Of a stretch of 21,333 bases of DNA, positions 1-7,154 are shown one piece after another. How positions within the stretch are numbered: position 1 is the first letter of the stretch; each line of letters starts with the position of its first letter. The stretch comes from Desulfocarbo sp964620595 (GTDB taxonomy: Bacteria > Desulfobacterota > Desulfarculia > Desulfarculales > Desulfarculaceae): positions 1-21,333 of the forward strand of contig CAZUHP010000053.1 of the NCBI GenBank assembly GCA_964620595.1, in the 5' to 3' direction. Position numbers and translations under genes: made by a program. Under the pieces are notes generated by a model. That model ran no database searches. It was not told the origin of the DNA and worked only from the letters and a program-made list of their open reading frames with translations.

Positions 1-104
1 CGATAATGCCAGAAAGCTCTACTTCTCGCTGGTCCTCTTTTGGGGGAAGCTTACGGGGGCTGTTTGGGATAATGCAAAACCTAACCTAAAGTCGCGGTGT
101 GAAA

Positions 105-119
105 CCAGCACATAGCTGG
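105..119 (-). terminator. weak hairpin downstream of cysC
   Basis: A perfect 5-base inverted repeat (CCAGC / GCTGG, 5-base loop) lies 8 bases beyond the cysC stop and is followed on the minus strand by TTTC. It could be a weak terminator for the heptose/cysC operon. The stem is short and there is no real U-tract, so this is tentative. The rest of 1-127 shows no convincing gene; its GC is as low as that of cysC. Confidence 0.25.
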
Positions 120-127
120 AGAGGCCT

Positions 128-742
128 TTAAAGAGATTCTTTTGGGACTACCTGTAAGCGCTCCAGTTCACCCACGACTAATTGAGCTGCATCCAGGGGG
201 GAGCATTGAGTGGAGTTCAAGACCAAGTCGGGATTTTCTGGTTCTTCGTAGGGTGCGGTCACGCCAGTAAAATTTTTTATTTTGCCTTCCTTGGCCCGGG
301 AATACAGCCCCTTGGGGTCCCTGAGGGAACAAACTTCTACGGGACAAGTCACATACACTTCCAGTAAATTTTCTCGGCCTACCATGCTCTTGATAGCGTG
401 CCGGTCTGCCCGGTAGGGCGAGATAAATGCGGTAAGTACGATGATGCCTGCGTCCACGAACAATTTCACCATCTCACCGATGCGACGCAGATTTTCCGAA
501 CGGTCTTCGCGGGAGAACCCCAAGTCCCTGCAAAGGCCGTGGCGCACGTTATCGCCGTCGAGTACGTAGGTGGAGCAGCCACGCTGGTGCAACAACTGCT
601 CGGCCTGATGCGCTATGGTAGACTTGCCTGAAGCAGACAGGCCGGTAAACCAAACAGTGTAGCCCCGATGACCATGCAGATGTTCTCTGTCCTGGCGGCA
701 CACCAAGCCTTTATGGCGGAAAACATTCTGGCAGGTCGGCAT
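128..742 (-). CDS. cysC: adenylylsulfate (APS) kinase
   Basis: This 204-residue protein phosphorylates adenosine 5'-phosphosulfate to PAPS with ATP in the cytoplasm. The family signature is complete: an N-terminal NV..H stretch, the P-loop GLSASGKS at about residues 34-41, LDGDNVRHGL at 61-70, LGFS.EDR with ENLRRIGE, AFISPYRADR, RDPKGLY and the late NFTGVTAPYE block. The length is normal for a stand-alone kinase. ATG at 742 is the only good start; a purine-rich GAGAGGG sits 13 bases upstream. No sulfate adenylyltransferase, PAPS reductase or sulfotransferase is visible nearby, so whether the PAPS feeds sulfation or assimilation is open. It is the last gene of a minus-strand run, 29 bases after the transaldolase. 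Its GC (30-31 of 60 bases in each of three lines counted by hand) is far below that of its neighbours, suggesting separate ancestry. Confidence 0.95.
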   Translation of the reverse strand: MPTCQNVFRHKGLVCRQDREHLHGHRGYTVWFTGLSASGKSTIAHQAEQLLHQRGCSTYVLDGDNVRHGLCRDLGFSREDRSENLRRIGEMVKLFVDAGIIVLTAFISPYRADRHAIKSMVGRENLLEVYVTCPVEVCSLRDPKGLYSRAKEGKIKNFTGVTAPYEEPENPDLVLNSTQCSPLDAAQLVVGELERLQVVPKESL

Positions 743-771
743 GATTTTTTTGTTTCCCTCTCCGCGATACT

Positions 772-1455
772 TCAGCCCTGTTCGATTTTTTTGGCGTCGT
801 CGAGGAACATCTGCACCGTCTCCTTGGTGTAGGGGTGCACCAGCATCCCCCGGATGAGGTCCGGGGTGACGGTGACGATGTGGGCGCCGGCCTCCAGCCA
901 CTCCAACACGTTGAGTATCTCGCGGGTGGAGCCGATGATGATCTGGGACTTCAGGCCCTGCAAGTCCAGCACCTTGCGCAGCCGGCTGATCTCCTGGCAG
1001 GAGTTGTAGCCCATGTTGTTCACCCGCCCGCCAAAGAGCGACACGTAGGAGGCGCCGGCCAGGGCGGCCAAGAGGCACTGCTGGGCGCTCATCATGGCGG
1101 TGCAGTTCACCCGCACGTCGTAGCTGGTTTCCAGCTCGTGCACCACCTCCAGGTTCTCGGTCTCCCCGGCCGGGCCGTGCACGGTTATCTTGATGTTGAT
1201 GTTGCCCGCGATGGAGGCGAACTCCAGGGCCTGGTCGATCATCTCCTGGCGGTCGTTGCTGGTGACCTCCAGGGAGAGGGGGTAGGGATGGATCAGGTCG
1301 GCGATCTCGCGGGCGCGCTCTTTCATGCCTTGCACCCCGCCGGTGACACCATCCTTGAAGAAGATGGTGGGGTTGGTGGTGACCCCGCGGATCACGCCCC
1401 ACGCCATGTATTTCTTCACTTCTTCGATCTTGCCGCTGTCCAGGAATATGGCCAT
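772..1455 (-). CDS. transaldolase / fructose-6-phosphate aldolase family (TalC/FSA type)
   Basis: A 227-residue small transaldolase with Asp6, TTNPTIF at 26-32, SLEV at 61-64, the Schiff-base lysine in NIKI (Lys89), NCTAMMS..Q..LAALAGA and the SLFGGRVNNMG block. Family members move a dihydroxyacetone unit between sugar phosphates (sedoheptulose 7-phosphate / fructose 6-phosphate) or cleave fructose 6-phosphate. After the lysine it reads ITVHGPAGETENL rather than the usual IP.TPEGL, a small local insertion. The start is ATG at 1455 with AGGGA just upstream, inside a 6-base gap after gmhB. Its place directly after the three heptose genes suggests it balances the sedoheptulose 7-phosphate pool for heptose synthesis; this is inference. 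Sequence alone does not separate transaldolase from aldolase activity. Confidence 0.88.
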   Translation of the reverse strand: MAIFLDSGKIEEVKKYMAWGVIRGVTTNPTIFFKDGVTGGVQGMKERAREIADLIHPYPLSLEVTSNDRQEMIDQALEFASIAGNINIKITVHGPAGETENLEVVHELETSYDVRVNCTAMMSAQQCLLAALAGASYVSLFGGRVNNMGYNSCQEISRLRKVLDLQGLKSQIIIGSTREILNVLEWLEAGAHIVTVTPDLIRGMLVHPYTKETVQMFLDDAKKIEQG

Positions 1456-1461
1456 GGTTCC

Positions 1462-1989
1462 CTACCGTGCTTGAGCCAGAATATAGTCGCAGGCGGATTC
1501 TAGACTTTCCGCCCGCAGGGTGCAAGCCACATCTTGGTTGTAAGGGGCGTCTATCAAGATGTCCTTCACCCCCGCCGCCCGGGCCGCCTCCATGTCCTTC
1601 CAGGAGTCGCCCACCATGAACGAGGCCGCCAGGTCCAGGCCCCAGCGCTCCGCCGCCTGGGTCAGCAGGCCGGGCCGGGGCTTGCGGCAGGGGCAATCGT
1701 CGGCGTCGTCGTGGGGGCAGACCAGGATGCCGTCCAGCGGGGCCAGGGACTGGAGCCGGTGGTGCATCGCCTCCAACATGGCCGGCGCCAGCAGGCCCCG
1801 GGCCAGGTCGGGTTGATTGGTGGCCACCAGTACCACGAAGCCAGCCTCCCGCACCCGGGCCACCTGGGCCTCCGCGCCGGGGACCAGGTGGAACTCGGCC
1901 AGGCTGCGCGGCGAGGCCCAGGAGCCGTCGGCGCGGGGCACCAGCAGGTTCAAGGTGCCGTCGCGGTCGAAGAAGACCGCTCGCTTCAC
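1462..1989 (-). CDS. gmhB: D-glycero-D-manno-heptose 1,7-bisphosphate 7-phosphatase (HAD, GmhB-like)
   Basis: A 175-residue HAD phosphatase expected to remove the 7-phosphate of heptose 1,7-bisphosphate. Visible are DRDGT with the nucleophile Asp8 and Asp10, the motif II threonine in ATNQ (57-59), the GmhB zinc ligands Cys91, His93, Cys99 and Cys101 (CPH...CPC), motif III Lys103 and motif IV GDSWKDM (127-133). This zinc loop is typical of GmhB and histidinol-phosphate phosphatases. The start is a GTG at 1989 whose last two bases are shared with the gmhA stop (GTGA, 4-base overlap), implying translational coupling; the frame is open upstream but antisense-like. Length fits the short GmhB form. 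The neighbouring kinase and isomerase make the heptose assignment much more likely than histidine synthesis. Confidence 0.88.
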   Translation of the reverse strand: MKRAVFFDRDGTLNLLVPRADGSWASPRSLAEFHLVPGAEAQVARVREAGFVVLVATNQPDLARGLLAPAMLEAMHHRLQSLAPLDGILVCPHDDADDCPCRKPRPGLLTQAAERWGLDLAASFMVGDSWKDMEAARAAGVKDILIDAPYNQDVACTLRAESLESACDYILAQAR

Positions 1990-2588
1990 TTCACGGATTC
2001 CCACTTCATCTCGTGCTGGAGCACCGCGGGATGGGAAACCAGCAGGTGCCAGACCACGGCCTGAAAGGCCTCGGTGTGGGGGGTCACCGTGTCCTGGCTC
2101 ATGGTGGGCACCACGATGCAGGCGTCGGCCACCTGCTTGGTGTAGCCGCCGTCGCGGCCCACCACGCCCAGGATGCGGGCGCCCACCTCCTGGGCCAGCT
2201 TGAGGGCCTCCACCAGGTTGACGCTGATTCTCTTTTCCAGGTTGCCGCCGCCCACGCTGAACACGAACAGCGCGTCCTTGGCGCCCAGCCGGCTGCCCTG
2301 GAGCCAGCGCGCGAACACGTCCTCCCAGCCCTCGTCGTTGATGAGGGCGGTGAGTTCGCTGACGTTGTCGGTGGGGGTGTAGCATTCGATCCCCGCGATC
2401 TTGCGGAAGTCGTTCACCGCATGGGAGGCATTGCCCGCGCCCCCGCCCACCCCCAGGAAGAACAGGCGCCCGCCCTGTTGGCGCACCTCTGCGATGAGAG
2501 CCACCATCTTCTCCAGCTCGGCCTGGTCCAGGCCGGCGGCGATCTTCTGGGCTTCCTCCAGGTATCTGCCCACATACTGGTCTGCCAT
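1986..2588 (-). CDS. gmhA: SIS-domain sedoheptulose-7-phosphate isomerase, GmhA-like
   Basis: A 200-residue SIS-fold sugar-phosphate isomerase, expected to convert sedoheptulose 7-phosphate to D-glycero-D-manno-heptose 7-phosphate. It has a helical N-terminus, LGVGGGAGNASHAVNDF at 45-61 (phosphate-binding loop plus His56), TDNVSELTALINDEGWEDVF, the second SIS loop FSVGGGN at 110-116 and a C-terminal helix ending in W-H171. Compared with classical GmhA as I remember it, the metal Glu in the HxAAE stretch is Asp60, and the QE..H motif before the last His is altered (TEAFQ). The start ATG at 2588 has GGGGAG 9 bases upstream, inside the end of hddA (5-base gap). Position between hddA and gmhB supports the role; exact stereochemistry is not provable here. 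Confidence 0.87.
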   Translation of the reverse strand: MADQYVGRYLEEAQKIAAGLDQAELEKMVALIAEVRQQGGRLFFLGVGGGAGNASHAVNDFRKIAGIECYTPTDNVSELTALINDEGWEDVFARWLQGSRLGAKDALFVFSVGGGNLEKRISVNLVEALKLAQEVGARILGVVGRDGGYTKQVADACIVVPTMSQDTVTPHTEAFQAVVWHLLVSHPAVLQHEMKWESVK

Positions 2589-2593
2589 ATGCC

Positions 2594-3601
2594 CTAGCTC
2601 CCCTGTGGCCCTGCCTTGCGCAGGTTGGCCACTATCTTGGCCCCCTCGAAATCGAAACGGAAGGGGGAATACCTAAGCCCCATGGCGGTGAGGCGCTGGA
2701 TCACCTTGGCCTTGGTGCCGGGGCAGTAGAACATGAAGAAGCCGCCGCCGCCGGCACCCATGATCTTGCCGCCCAGGGCCCCGGCCTTGCGCGCCTCCTC
2801 GTAGGCTTCGTCGATGAAGGGGTTGCTGATGGCGCTGGAAAGCTTCTTCTTGGTGAGCCAGTGCTGGTGCAACAGGTCGCCAAAGGAGTCCAGGTCGCCC
2901 TTCTCGAAATACTTGCGGGTGGTGAGCCCGATTTCCTTTATCTCCTTCAGCCGCGCCACCACCGCCGCGTCGTCCTCTTGGGTCTTCTTGTCCTGGCCGG
3001 CCAGGATGTCCGAGGCCTTGCGCTGGATACCGGTGTAGAACAACGCGATGTTGTACTCCAGCTCCACCAGGGAATCCTCGGGTATGCGCACCGGCTCCAC
3101 CCGCACGAAGCCGTCGGGCTCGAAGGTGAGCGCCGTCACCCCGCCGAAGGCGGCCATGTACTGGTCCTGCTTTCCGATGGGCTCGCCCAGGATGTCGATC
3201 TCTATGCGGCAGGCCTGCTCGGCCAGCTCCCGCAGGGGCACCAGGTCGCGCTGGTAGGAGTGGAGCGCCATAAGCAGGGCCACGGTGAAGCTGCTGGAGG
3301 AGCCCAGGCCGCAGTTGGCTGGCACGTCGGCGATGGAAGCCAGCTCGATGTGGTTCTCGATGCCCATGAGGCGCAGGGCCTCGCGGTAGAGGTTGTGCTT
3401 GATCTGGTCGATGCTGTCCACTACCTCGGTCTGGGAGTAGGAGAGCTTGATCGAGGCCTCGAAGCGGCGGTTGGCGCAGATGAAGATATAGCGGTCTATG
3501 CCGCCGGCGATGAGGAATCCGCCGAAGCGGGAGTAAAAGGACTTGAGGTCAGTGCCACCGCCGCCCAGGGAGATGCGGACCGGTGCCTTGGCGATGATCA
3601 T
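2594..3601 (-). CDS. hddA: GHMP kinase, D-glycero-alpha-D-manno-heptose 7-phosphate kinase (HddA-type)
   Basis: A 335-residue GHMP-superfamily sugar kinase. Motif 1 is APVRISLGGGGTDL (6-19), the ATP loop is PANCGLGSSSS (94-104), and the C-terminal motif 3 is KIMGAGGGGFF. The PVRISLGGGGTDL opening is characteristic of the HddA branch, which phosphorylates C1 of heptose 7-phosphate on the way to GDP-heptose, in contrast to bifunctional HldE of the ADP-heptose route. ATG at 3601 is preferred because the conserved IIAKAPVRIS begins there; a TTG at 3619 would add six residues and has no better ribosome site. It heads the isomerase-phosphatase-transaldolase run. The next pathway enzyme, the HddC guanylyltransferase, is not found in this window. 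Confidence 0.9.
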   Translation of the reverse strand: MIIAKAPVRISLGGGGTDLKSFYSRFGGFLIAGGIDRYIFICANRRFEASIKLSYSQTEVVDSIDQIKHNLYREALRLMGIENHIELASIADVPANCGLGSSSSFTVALLMALHSYQRDLVPLRELAEQACRIEIDILGEPIGKQDQYMAAFGGVTALTFEPDGFVRVEPVRIPEDSLVELEYNIALFYTGIQRKASDILAGQDKKTQEDDAAVVARLKEIKEIGLTTRKYFEKGDLDSFGDLLHQHWLTKKKLSSAISNPFIDEAYEEARKAGALGGKIMGAGGGGFFMFYCPGTKAKVIQRLTAMGLRYSPFRFDFEGAKIVANLRKAGPQGS

Positions 3602-3657
3602 GGGCGCAATCTTCTCCAAGCCTAAGGGTTAGGGACGAGGCAGGGCAAGGCTGGCTA

Positions 3658-3666
3658 TCTATAACA
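3658..3666 (-). promoter_or_regulatory. possible extended -10 promoter before hddA
   Basis: On the minus strand the 81-base gap between the GT-C gene and hddA contains TGT-TATAGA, an extended -10 type element (TGn plus 4 of 6 matches to TATAAT), about 57 bases before the hddA ATG. No good -35 is present. It could give the heptose genes their own transcript. Confidence 0.27.
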
Positions 3667-3682
3667 CAAATTTGGCCGGCGC

Positions 3683-5065
3683 TCACCAGGAGGAGGGCCG
3701 CGAGCGGCCGCTGAGCCAGGCCCAGCCCGCGCCCGCGGCCATGCACAGGAGCGGCATCACCGGCGCCCGCAGCCGGCCATAGGCCGAGGGCCCCAGGGCG
3801 ATGGCGATGATATAGAGGATGACCAGCCACACCAGGGCCTGGGCCCAGGCCGCCTTGCCACCGCGAAAGAGGAGCCCCAGGGACACCAGGGCTCCCGCAT
3901 ACACCACCAGGAGGTACAATAGGGCCGCGGCGTGGGCCAGAAGCTCCCAGGGCCGGCCGCCCACCCATTTGCTGGCCCACTGCCGCAGGGGCAGGCGCAT
4001 GAGGTCGCCCAGGGGGCCGGGGCCCGGCTCCCGGCCCAGGTAGCGCATCGTGTCCGGCACTAGGGGCACCACCAGCATGGTGAGCGCTCCGCGCATCATC
4101 CCCTTCATCACCAGCTCGGGGTTGGCCCGCAGCACCGCGAAGCTCTTTTCCCGGTACAGGCGCATGACCTCGGCGGGCGGGAGGCCGCGCTCCTGGGGCC
4201 GGCCCAGCTCGTCCAGCAGCTTGTCCTCGGCCGCCTGGCGGCTGATGCCCTCTTTCATGGCCACCACCTCGGCCGCCCAGTACTTGAGCAGGTTCTCGCC
4301 CACGATGTTGCTCAGCCCGCTCACCCCGGCCACCTGGTAGTTGCGGTACTGCCAGCCGCCCACCAGCGCCGCCAGGGGCAGGAGCATCACCAGCACCAGG
4401 GCCAGGGCGGGCAGGAAGCTCCGCCGCTGTCGCCACAGGGCGGCCAGTACCAAAAGAGCCAGCAGGGGTATGAGATAATAGCTCACCGGCCGGGTGAGGG
4501 TGGCCAGGGCCAAAAACAGCCCCAGGCCAAAGGCCCGGCCGGCGCCGCCTTCCCCCAGCAGCAAGCGCACCCCGCAAAGCGTCGCCAGGGTGAGGAGCAA
4601 GGTGAAGAGGCACTCGGAGAGGATGCGCTGAGAGAAAAGAAAACCGCTCAGGTCCAGGGCCAGGAGCACCACCCCCACCGCGGCCGCCGCCGGTCCCCAC
4701 AGGCGCCGGGCCAGGGAAAAGGCGGCCGCCAGGGTGATGAGGCTGAGAAAGACCTGGACCACGACCAGGGCCAGCAGGCTGGGCCCGCAGACATAGCGCA
4801 CGGCGGCGATGAGCAAGGGATAGCCGGGGGTGCGCACCAACTCGGGCTGGTCCGGCGCGGCCGGGCCCTGGGCAAAGCGGCCGTGGGCCAGGAGCGCCTG
4901 GGCCGGGCCCAGGTAGCTGCCGCTGTCCGGGGCCAGGAGCCGCTGGGGGTCGGCCTGGTGGTTCAGGATGAGCACGCCCAGGCGCAGCACCAGGGTGAGG
5001 ATGATGACCACCCACAGCAGGCGGCGGGCGGTAGTCGCGGAGCGGCTATGGGCGAGCTGGGTCAT
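3683..5065 (-). CDS. GT-C membrane glycosyltransferase (ArnT/PMT-like)
   Basis: A 460-residue integral membrane protein with roughly ten or more hydrophobic segments, starting at about residues 16-34. The first extracytoplasmic loop carries APDSGSY (Asp47), followed by RTPGYPLLIAA at about 78-88, the pattern of bacterial GT-C enzymes in the ArnT/PMT group that use polyprenyl-phosphate sugars on the periplasmic face. A polar loop around 245-330 (MKEG..., YREKSFAVLRANPELVMKG) separates the two membrane halves, and the C-terminus (GRLRAPVMPLLCMAAGAGWAWL) is typical of the family. The donor and acceptor are unknown. It is the first gene of the minus-strand heptose run and shares the APDS motif with the gene at 7155-8378. 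Start ATG at 5065 has only a weak GGAT ribosome site. Confidence 0.82.
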   Translation of the reverse strand: MTQLAHSRSATTARRLLWVVIILTLVLRLGVLILNHQADPQRLLAPDSGSYLGPAQALLAHGRFAQGPAAPDQPELVRTPGYPLLIAAVRYVCGPSLLALVVVQVFLSLITLAAAFSLARRLWGPAAAAVGVVLLALDLSGFLFSQRILSECLFTLLLTLATLCGVRLLLGEGGAGRAFGLGLFLALATLTRPVSYYLIPLLALLVLAALWRQRRSFLPALALVLVMLLPLAALVGGWQYRNYQVAGVSGLSNIVGENLLKYWAAEVVAMKEGISRQAAEDKLLDELGRPQERGLPPAEVMRLYREKSFAVLRANPELVMKGMMRGALTMLVVPLVPDTMRYLGREPGPGPLGDLMRLPLRQWASKWVGGRPWELLAHAAALLYLLVVYAGALVSLGLLFRGGKAAWAQALVWLVILYIIAIALGPSAYGRLRAPVMPLLCMAAGAGWAWLSGRSRPSSW

Positions 5066-5110
5066 GGGGTGATCCGGCAGGGGGTTGGGCCAGGAACCTG
5101 CGCTTGGCTC

Positions 5111-5140
5111 AATCTAATGGAGTGGGGTCCAGGGTGTCAA
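5111..5140 (-). promoter_or_regulatory. sigma70-type promoter for the GT-C/heptose operon
   Basis: On the minus strand a perfect -35 TTGACA (5135-5140) is followed after 18 bases by TAGATT (5111-5116), 4 of 6 matches to TATAAT. It faces the GT-C gene start at 5065 and would begin transcripts near 5104. On the plus strand of the same 210-base gap only a TTGACT (5219-5224) without a convincing -10 was found for the divergent aminotransferase operon. Confidence 0.48.
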
Positions 5141-5275
5141 TGGCGCGAAGGGCGGCCGGATGAGGTATATTGCAACCGCCGACGCTTGAGACGCGCGGAG
5201 CGGAGAACGGGAGCCGCCTTGACTTTGGCGGCGTCCTGGCGTAAGCAGCCTCTCTAGGCGAAAGGTTGGCGGCCG

Positions 5276-6415
5276 ATGAGCAAAGACAAGGTGGATTTCT
5301 ACCGGCACGGCCTGGGCCCGGAGGAGGTCGCGGCCTTTGAGGAGGTGCTGGGCTCGCTGTTTCTCACCACCGGCCCGGTCTGCGCCCGCCTGGAACAGAC
5401 CCTGGCCGCCTACCTGGGCGCGCCCCACGCGGTGGCGGTGGCCACCGGCACCGCGGCCCTGGAGTTGGCACTCAAGGCGTTGGGGGTGGGGCCCGGGGAC
5501 GAGGTCATCACCACTCCCATGACCTTCATCGCCACGGCCAATGCCTGCCTCTACCTGGGCGCAACTCCCCGCTTCGTGGACGTGGAGCCGGCCACCGGCA
5601 ACTTGGACCCGGCCCTGGTGGAAGCGGCCATCACCTCCCGCAGCAAGGCGCTGCTGCCGGTGCATCTCTACGGCGCCATGTGTGACATACGTTCCCTGCG
5701 CGCCATCTGCGACCGCCACCGCCTGAAGCTGGTCGCCGACTGTGCCCATGCCTTGGAGTCCCGCCGCGACGGCCTGGGCAGCGCGGACCTGGTGGACGCG
5801 GCCTGTTACAGCTTCTACGCTACCAAGAACCTCTCTTGCGGCGAGGGCGGAGCAGTGGTCACCCCCCACGCCGAGGTGGCCGAGCGGCTCAAGGTGCTCA
5901 GGATGCACGGCATGAGCAAGGGCGCGGCCGACCGCTACGCCGGCGGTTACCAGCACTGGGACATGGTGGAACTGGGCCGCAAGGCCAACCTGCCCGACCT
6001 TCTGGCCGCGTTGCTGCTGCCCCAGTTCCCAAAGCTGGCGGAACGCCTGGCTCGGCGCGAGGCGATCGCCCGGCGCTACGAGGAGGCCTTTGGCGCCATG
6101 GCGGGAGTGGACTTTCCCCGGGTGCCGGAAGGCGCGGTGAGCGCGCGGCACCTCTTCACCATCTGGGTGGAGCGGCGTGACCAGTTCCTGCAGGGGCTCC
6201 AGGCAAGGGGCATCGGGGTGGCGGTGAACTACCGGGCGGTGCACCTTTTGACCTACTACCGCCGGCGCTTCGGCTTCCGGCCCGGCGACTTCCCGGTAGC
6301 CGAGCGGATCGGCGAGCGCACCATCAGCCTGCCCATGTACCCCGGACTAACGGACGCGGAAGTGGAGCGGGTGATCCAGGCGGTGGGCGACACGGCCAAG
6401 GAACTGGGCCTCTAG
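5276..6415 (+). CDS. DegT/DnrJ/EryC1 sugar-nucleotide aminotransferase (ArnB-like)
   Basis: A 379-residue PLP-dependent enzyme that would add an amino group to a keto sugar nucleotide. It shows the family opening (FLTTGPVCARLEQTLAAYLG), AVATGTAALELAL (PLP phosphate site), GDEVITTPMTFIATAN, FVDVEPATGNLD, the PLP-N1 aspartate in VADCAH (Asp155) and the Schiff-base Lys184 in SFYATKNL..GEGG, then RMHGMSKG and the C-terminal SLPMYPGL. The length and the SFYATKN motif match ArnB-type C4 aminotransferases, but DegT specificity (C3 or C4, hexose or pentose) cannot be read from this. GAAAGG lies 9 bases before the ATG. It is followed after 2 bases by a GT2 gene and then a GT-C gene. No partner dehydratase or dehydrogenase lies in the window. 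Confidence 0.92.
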   Translation: MSKDKVDFYRHGLGPEEVAAFEEVLGSLFLTTGPVCARLEQTLAAYLGAPHAVAVATGTAALELALKALGVGPGDEVITTPMTFIATANACLYLGATPRFVDVEPATGNLDPALVEAAITSRSKALLPVHLYGAMCDIRSLRAICDRHRLKLVADCAHALESRRDGLGSADLVDAACYSFYATKNLSCGEGGAVVTPHAEVAERLKVLRMHGMSKGAADRYAGGYQHWDMVELGRKANLPDLLAALLLPQFPKLAERLARREAIARRYEEAFGAMAGVDFPRVPEGAVSARHLFTIWVERRDQFLQGLQARGIGVAVNYRAVHLLTYYRRRFGFRPGDFPVAERIGERTISLPMYPGLTDAEVERVIQAVGDTAKELGL

Positions 6416-6417
6416 CC

Positions 6418-7149
6418 ATGGCCGCCCCGCCCGAGCCGCCCGCCTACAGCGTGTTCATCCCCGTGCTCGACGAGGAGGCCGCGCTGGAGGCCAACCTTTT
6501 CCGGCTCATGGCCTACCTGGAGGGCCTGGGGCCGAGCTTCGAGATAATCCTGGGCCTCAACGGCTGCCGCGACCGCAGCGAAGATATCGCCCGCCGCTTG
6601 GTTGCCTCCGATCGCCGCCTGCGCCTGGTGGTGCTTCCCCGCCGGGGACCGGGCGCGGCCTTTGCCCGGGCGGTGGAGATGGCCGGCGCGCCGGTGATCC
6701 TCACCCTGGACATGGACCTCTCCACTGAGCTGGATTTCATCCCCCGGGCGCTGAAGGCCCTGGCCGAGTGCACCGTGGTGGTGGGCTCCAAGCTCCAGGC
6801 CCGGCAGGAGCGCCGTCCCGTTCGCATCGCGGCTAGCGGCGCCTACATCCTGTTGGCCTGGTTGTTCCTGGGCTTGCCTTTTGGCGACTACTCCCTGGGG
6901 TCCAAAGCCTTCCGCAGCGGGTTCGTGCGCGCCCATCGCCACCTCATCGACCGCCACACCGCCTACGTGGGCAACCTAGTATTTGCGGCCCACCGCCAGG
7001 GGTTGCCCGTGGTGCAGGTACCGGTGACCTGCTCGGACCGGCGCGGTTCGCGCTTCAACCTGCTGCACGAGGGGCTTTACCGGGTGGGTTGGCTGCTCAG
7101 GCTGTTTTGGCGGTACCGGCTTCGGGGGCGCCCCTTGGGCAGGGAGTGA
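6418..7149 (+). CDS. family 2 glycosyltransferase (polyprenyl-phosphate sugar transferase-like)
   Basis: A 243-residue GT-A enzyme. It has SVFIPVLDEEAALE (nucleotide-binding start, 11-24), LGLNGCRDRSEDIA, RRGPGAAFARAVEMA (the R..G.G.A..G stretch), the metal-binding DMD at 98-100 in LTLDMDLST, and FGDYSLGSKAFR, the GlK/FR motif of dolichyl-phosphate-mannose-synthase-like enzymes. A hydrophobic stretch at about 140-160 may dip into the membrane, but the C-terminal transmembrane pair of ArnC is absent. Likely role: load a sugar, perhaps the aminosugar made by the preceding gene, onto a lipid phosphate carrier. It starts 2 bases after the aminotransferase stop and ends 5 bases before the GT-C gene, so the three are almost certainly one transcript. 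Confidence 0.85.
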   Translation: MAAPPEPPAYSVFIPVLDEEAALEANLFRLMAYLEGLGPSFEIILGLNGCRDRSEDIARRLVASDRRLRLVVLPRRGPGAAFARAVEMAGAPVILTLDMDLSTELDFIPRALKALAECTVVVGSKLQARQERRPVRIAASGAYILLAWLFLGLPFGDYSLGSKAFRSGFVRAHRHLIDRHTAYVGNLVFAAHRQGLPVVQVPVTCSDRRGSRFNLLHEGLYRVGWLLRLFWRYRLRGRPLGRE

Positions 7150-7154
7150 GACGC

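Noticed and set aside
1..76. 8-base direct repeat GATAATGC at 2-9 and 68-75
   Set aside because: Short, two copies only, no flanking mobile-element or attachment-site features; likely chance.
128..1696. Apparent fusion of CysC with a long N-terminal extension
   Set aside because: The frame is open through the transaldolase and gmhB by chance; the extension is antisense-like low-complexity sequence, and the true APS kinase starts at 742.
5219..5247. TTGACT-17-TAAGCA as promoter for the plus-strand aminotransferase operon
   Set aside because: The -35 is good but the -10 matches only two bases, so it is not listed as a feature.
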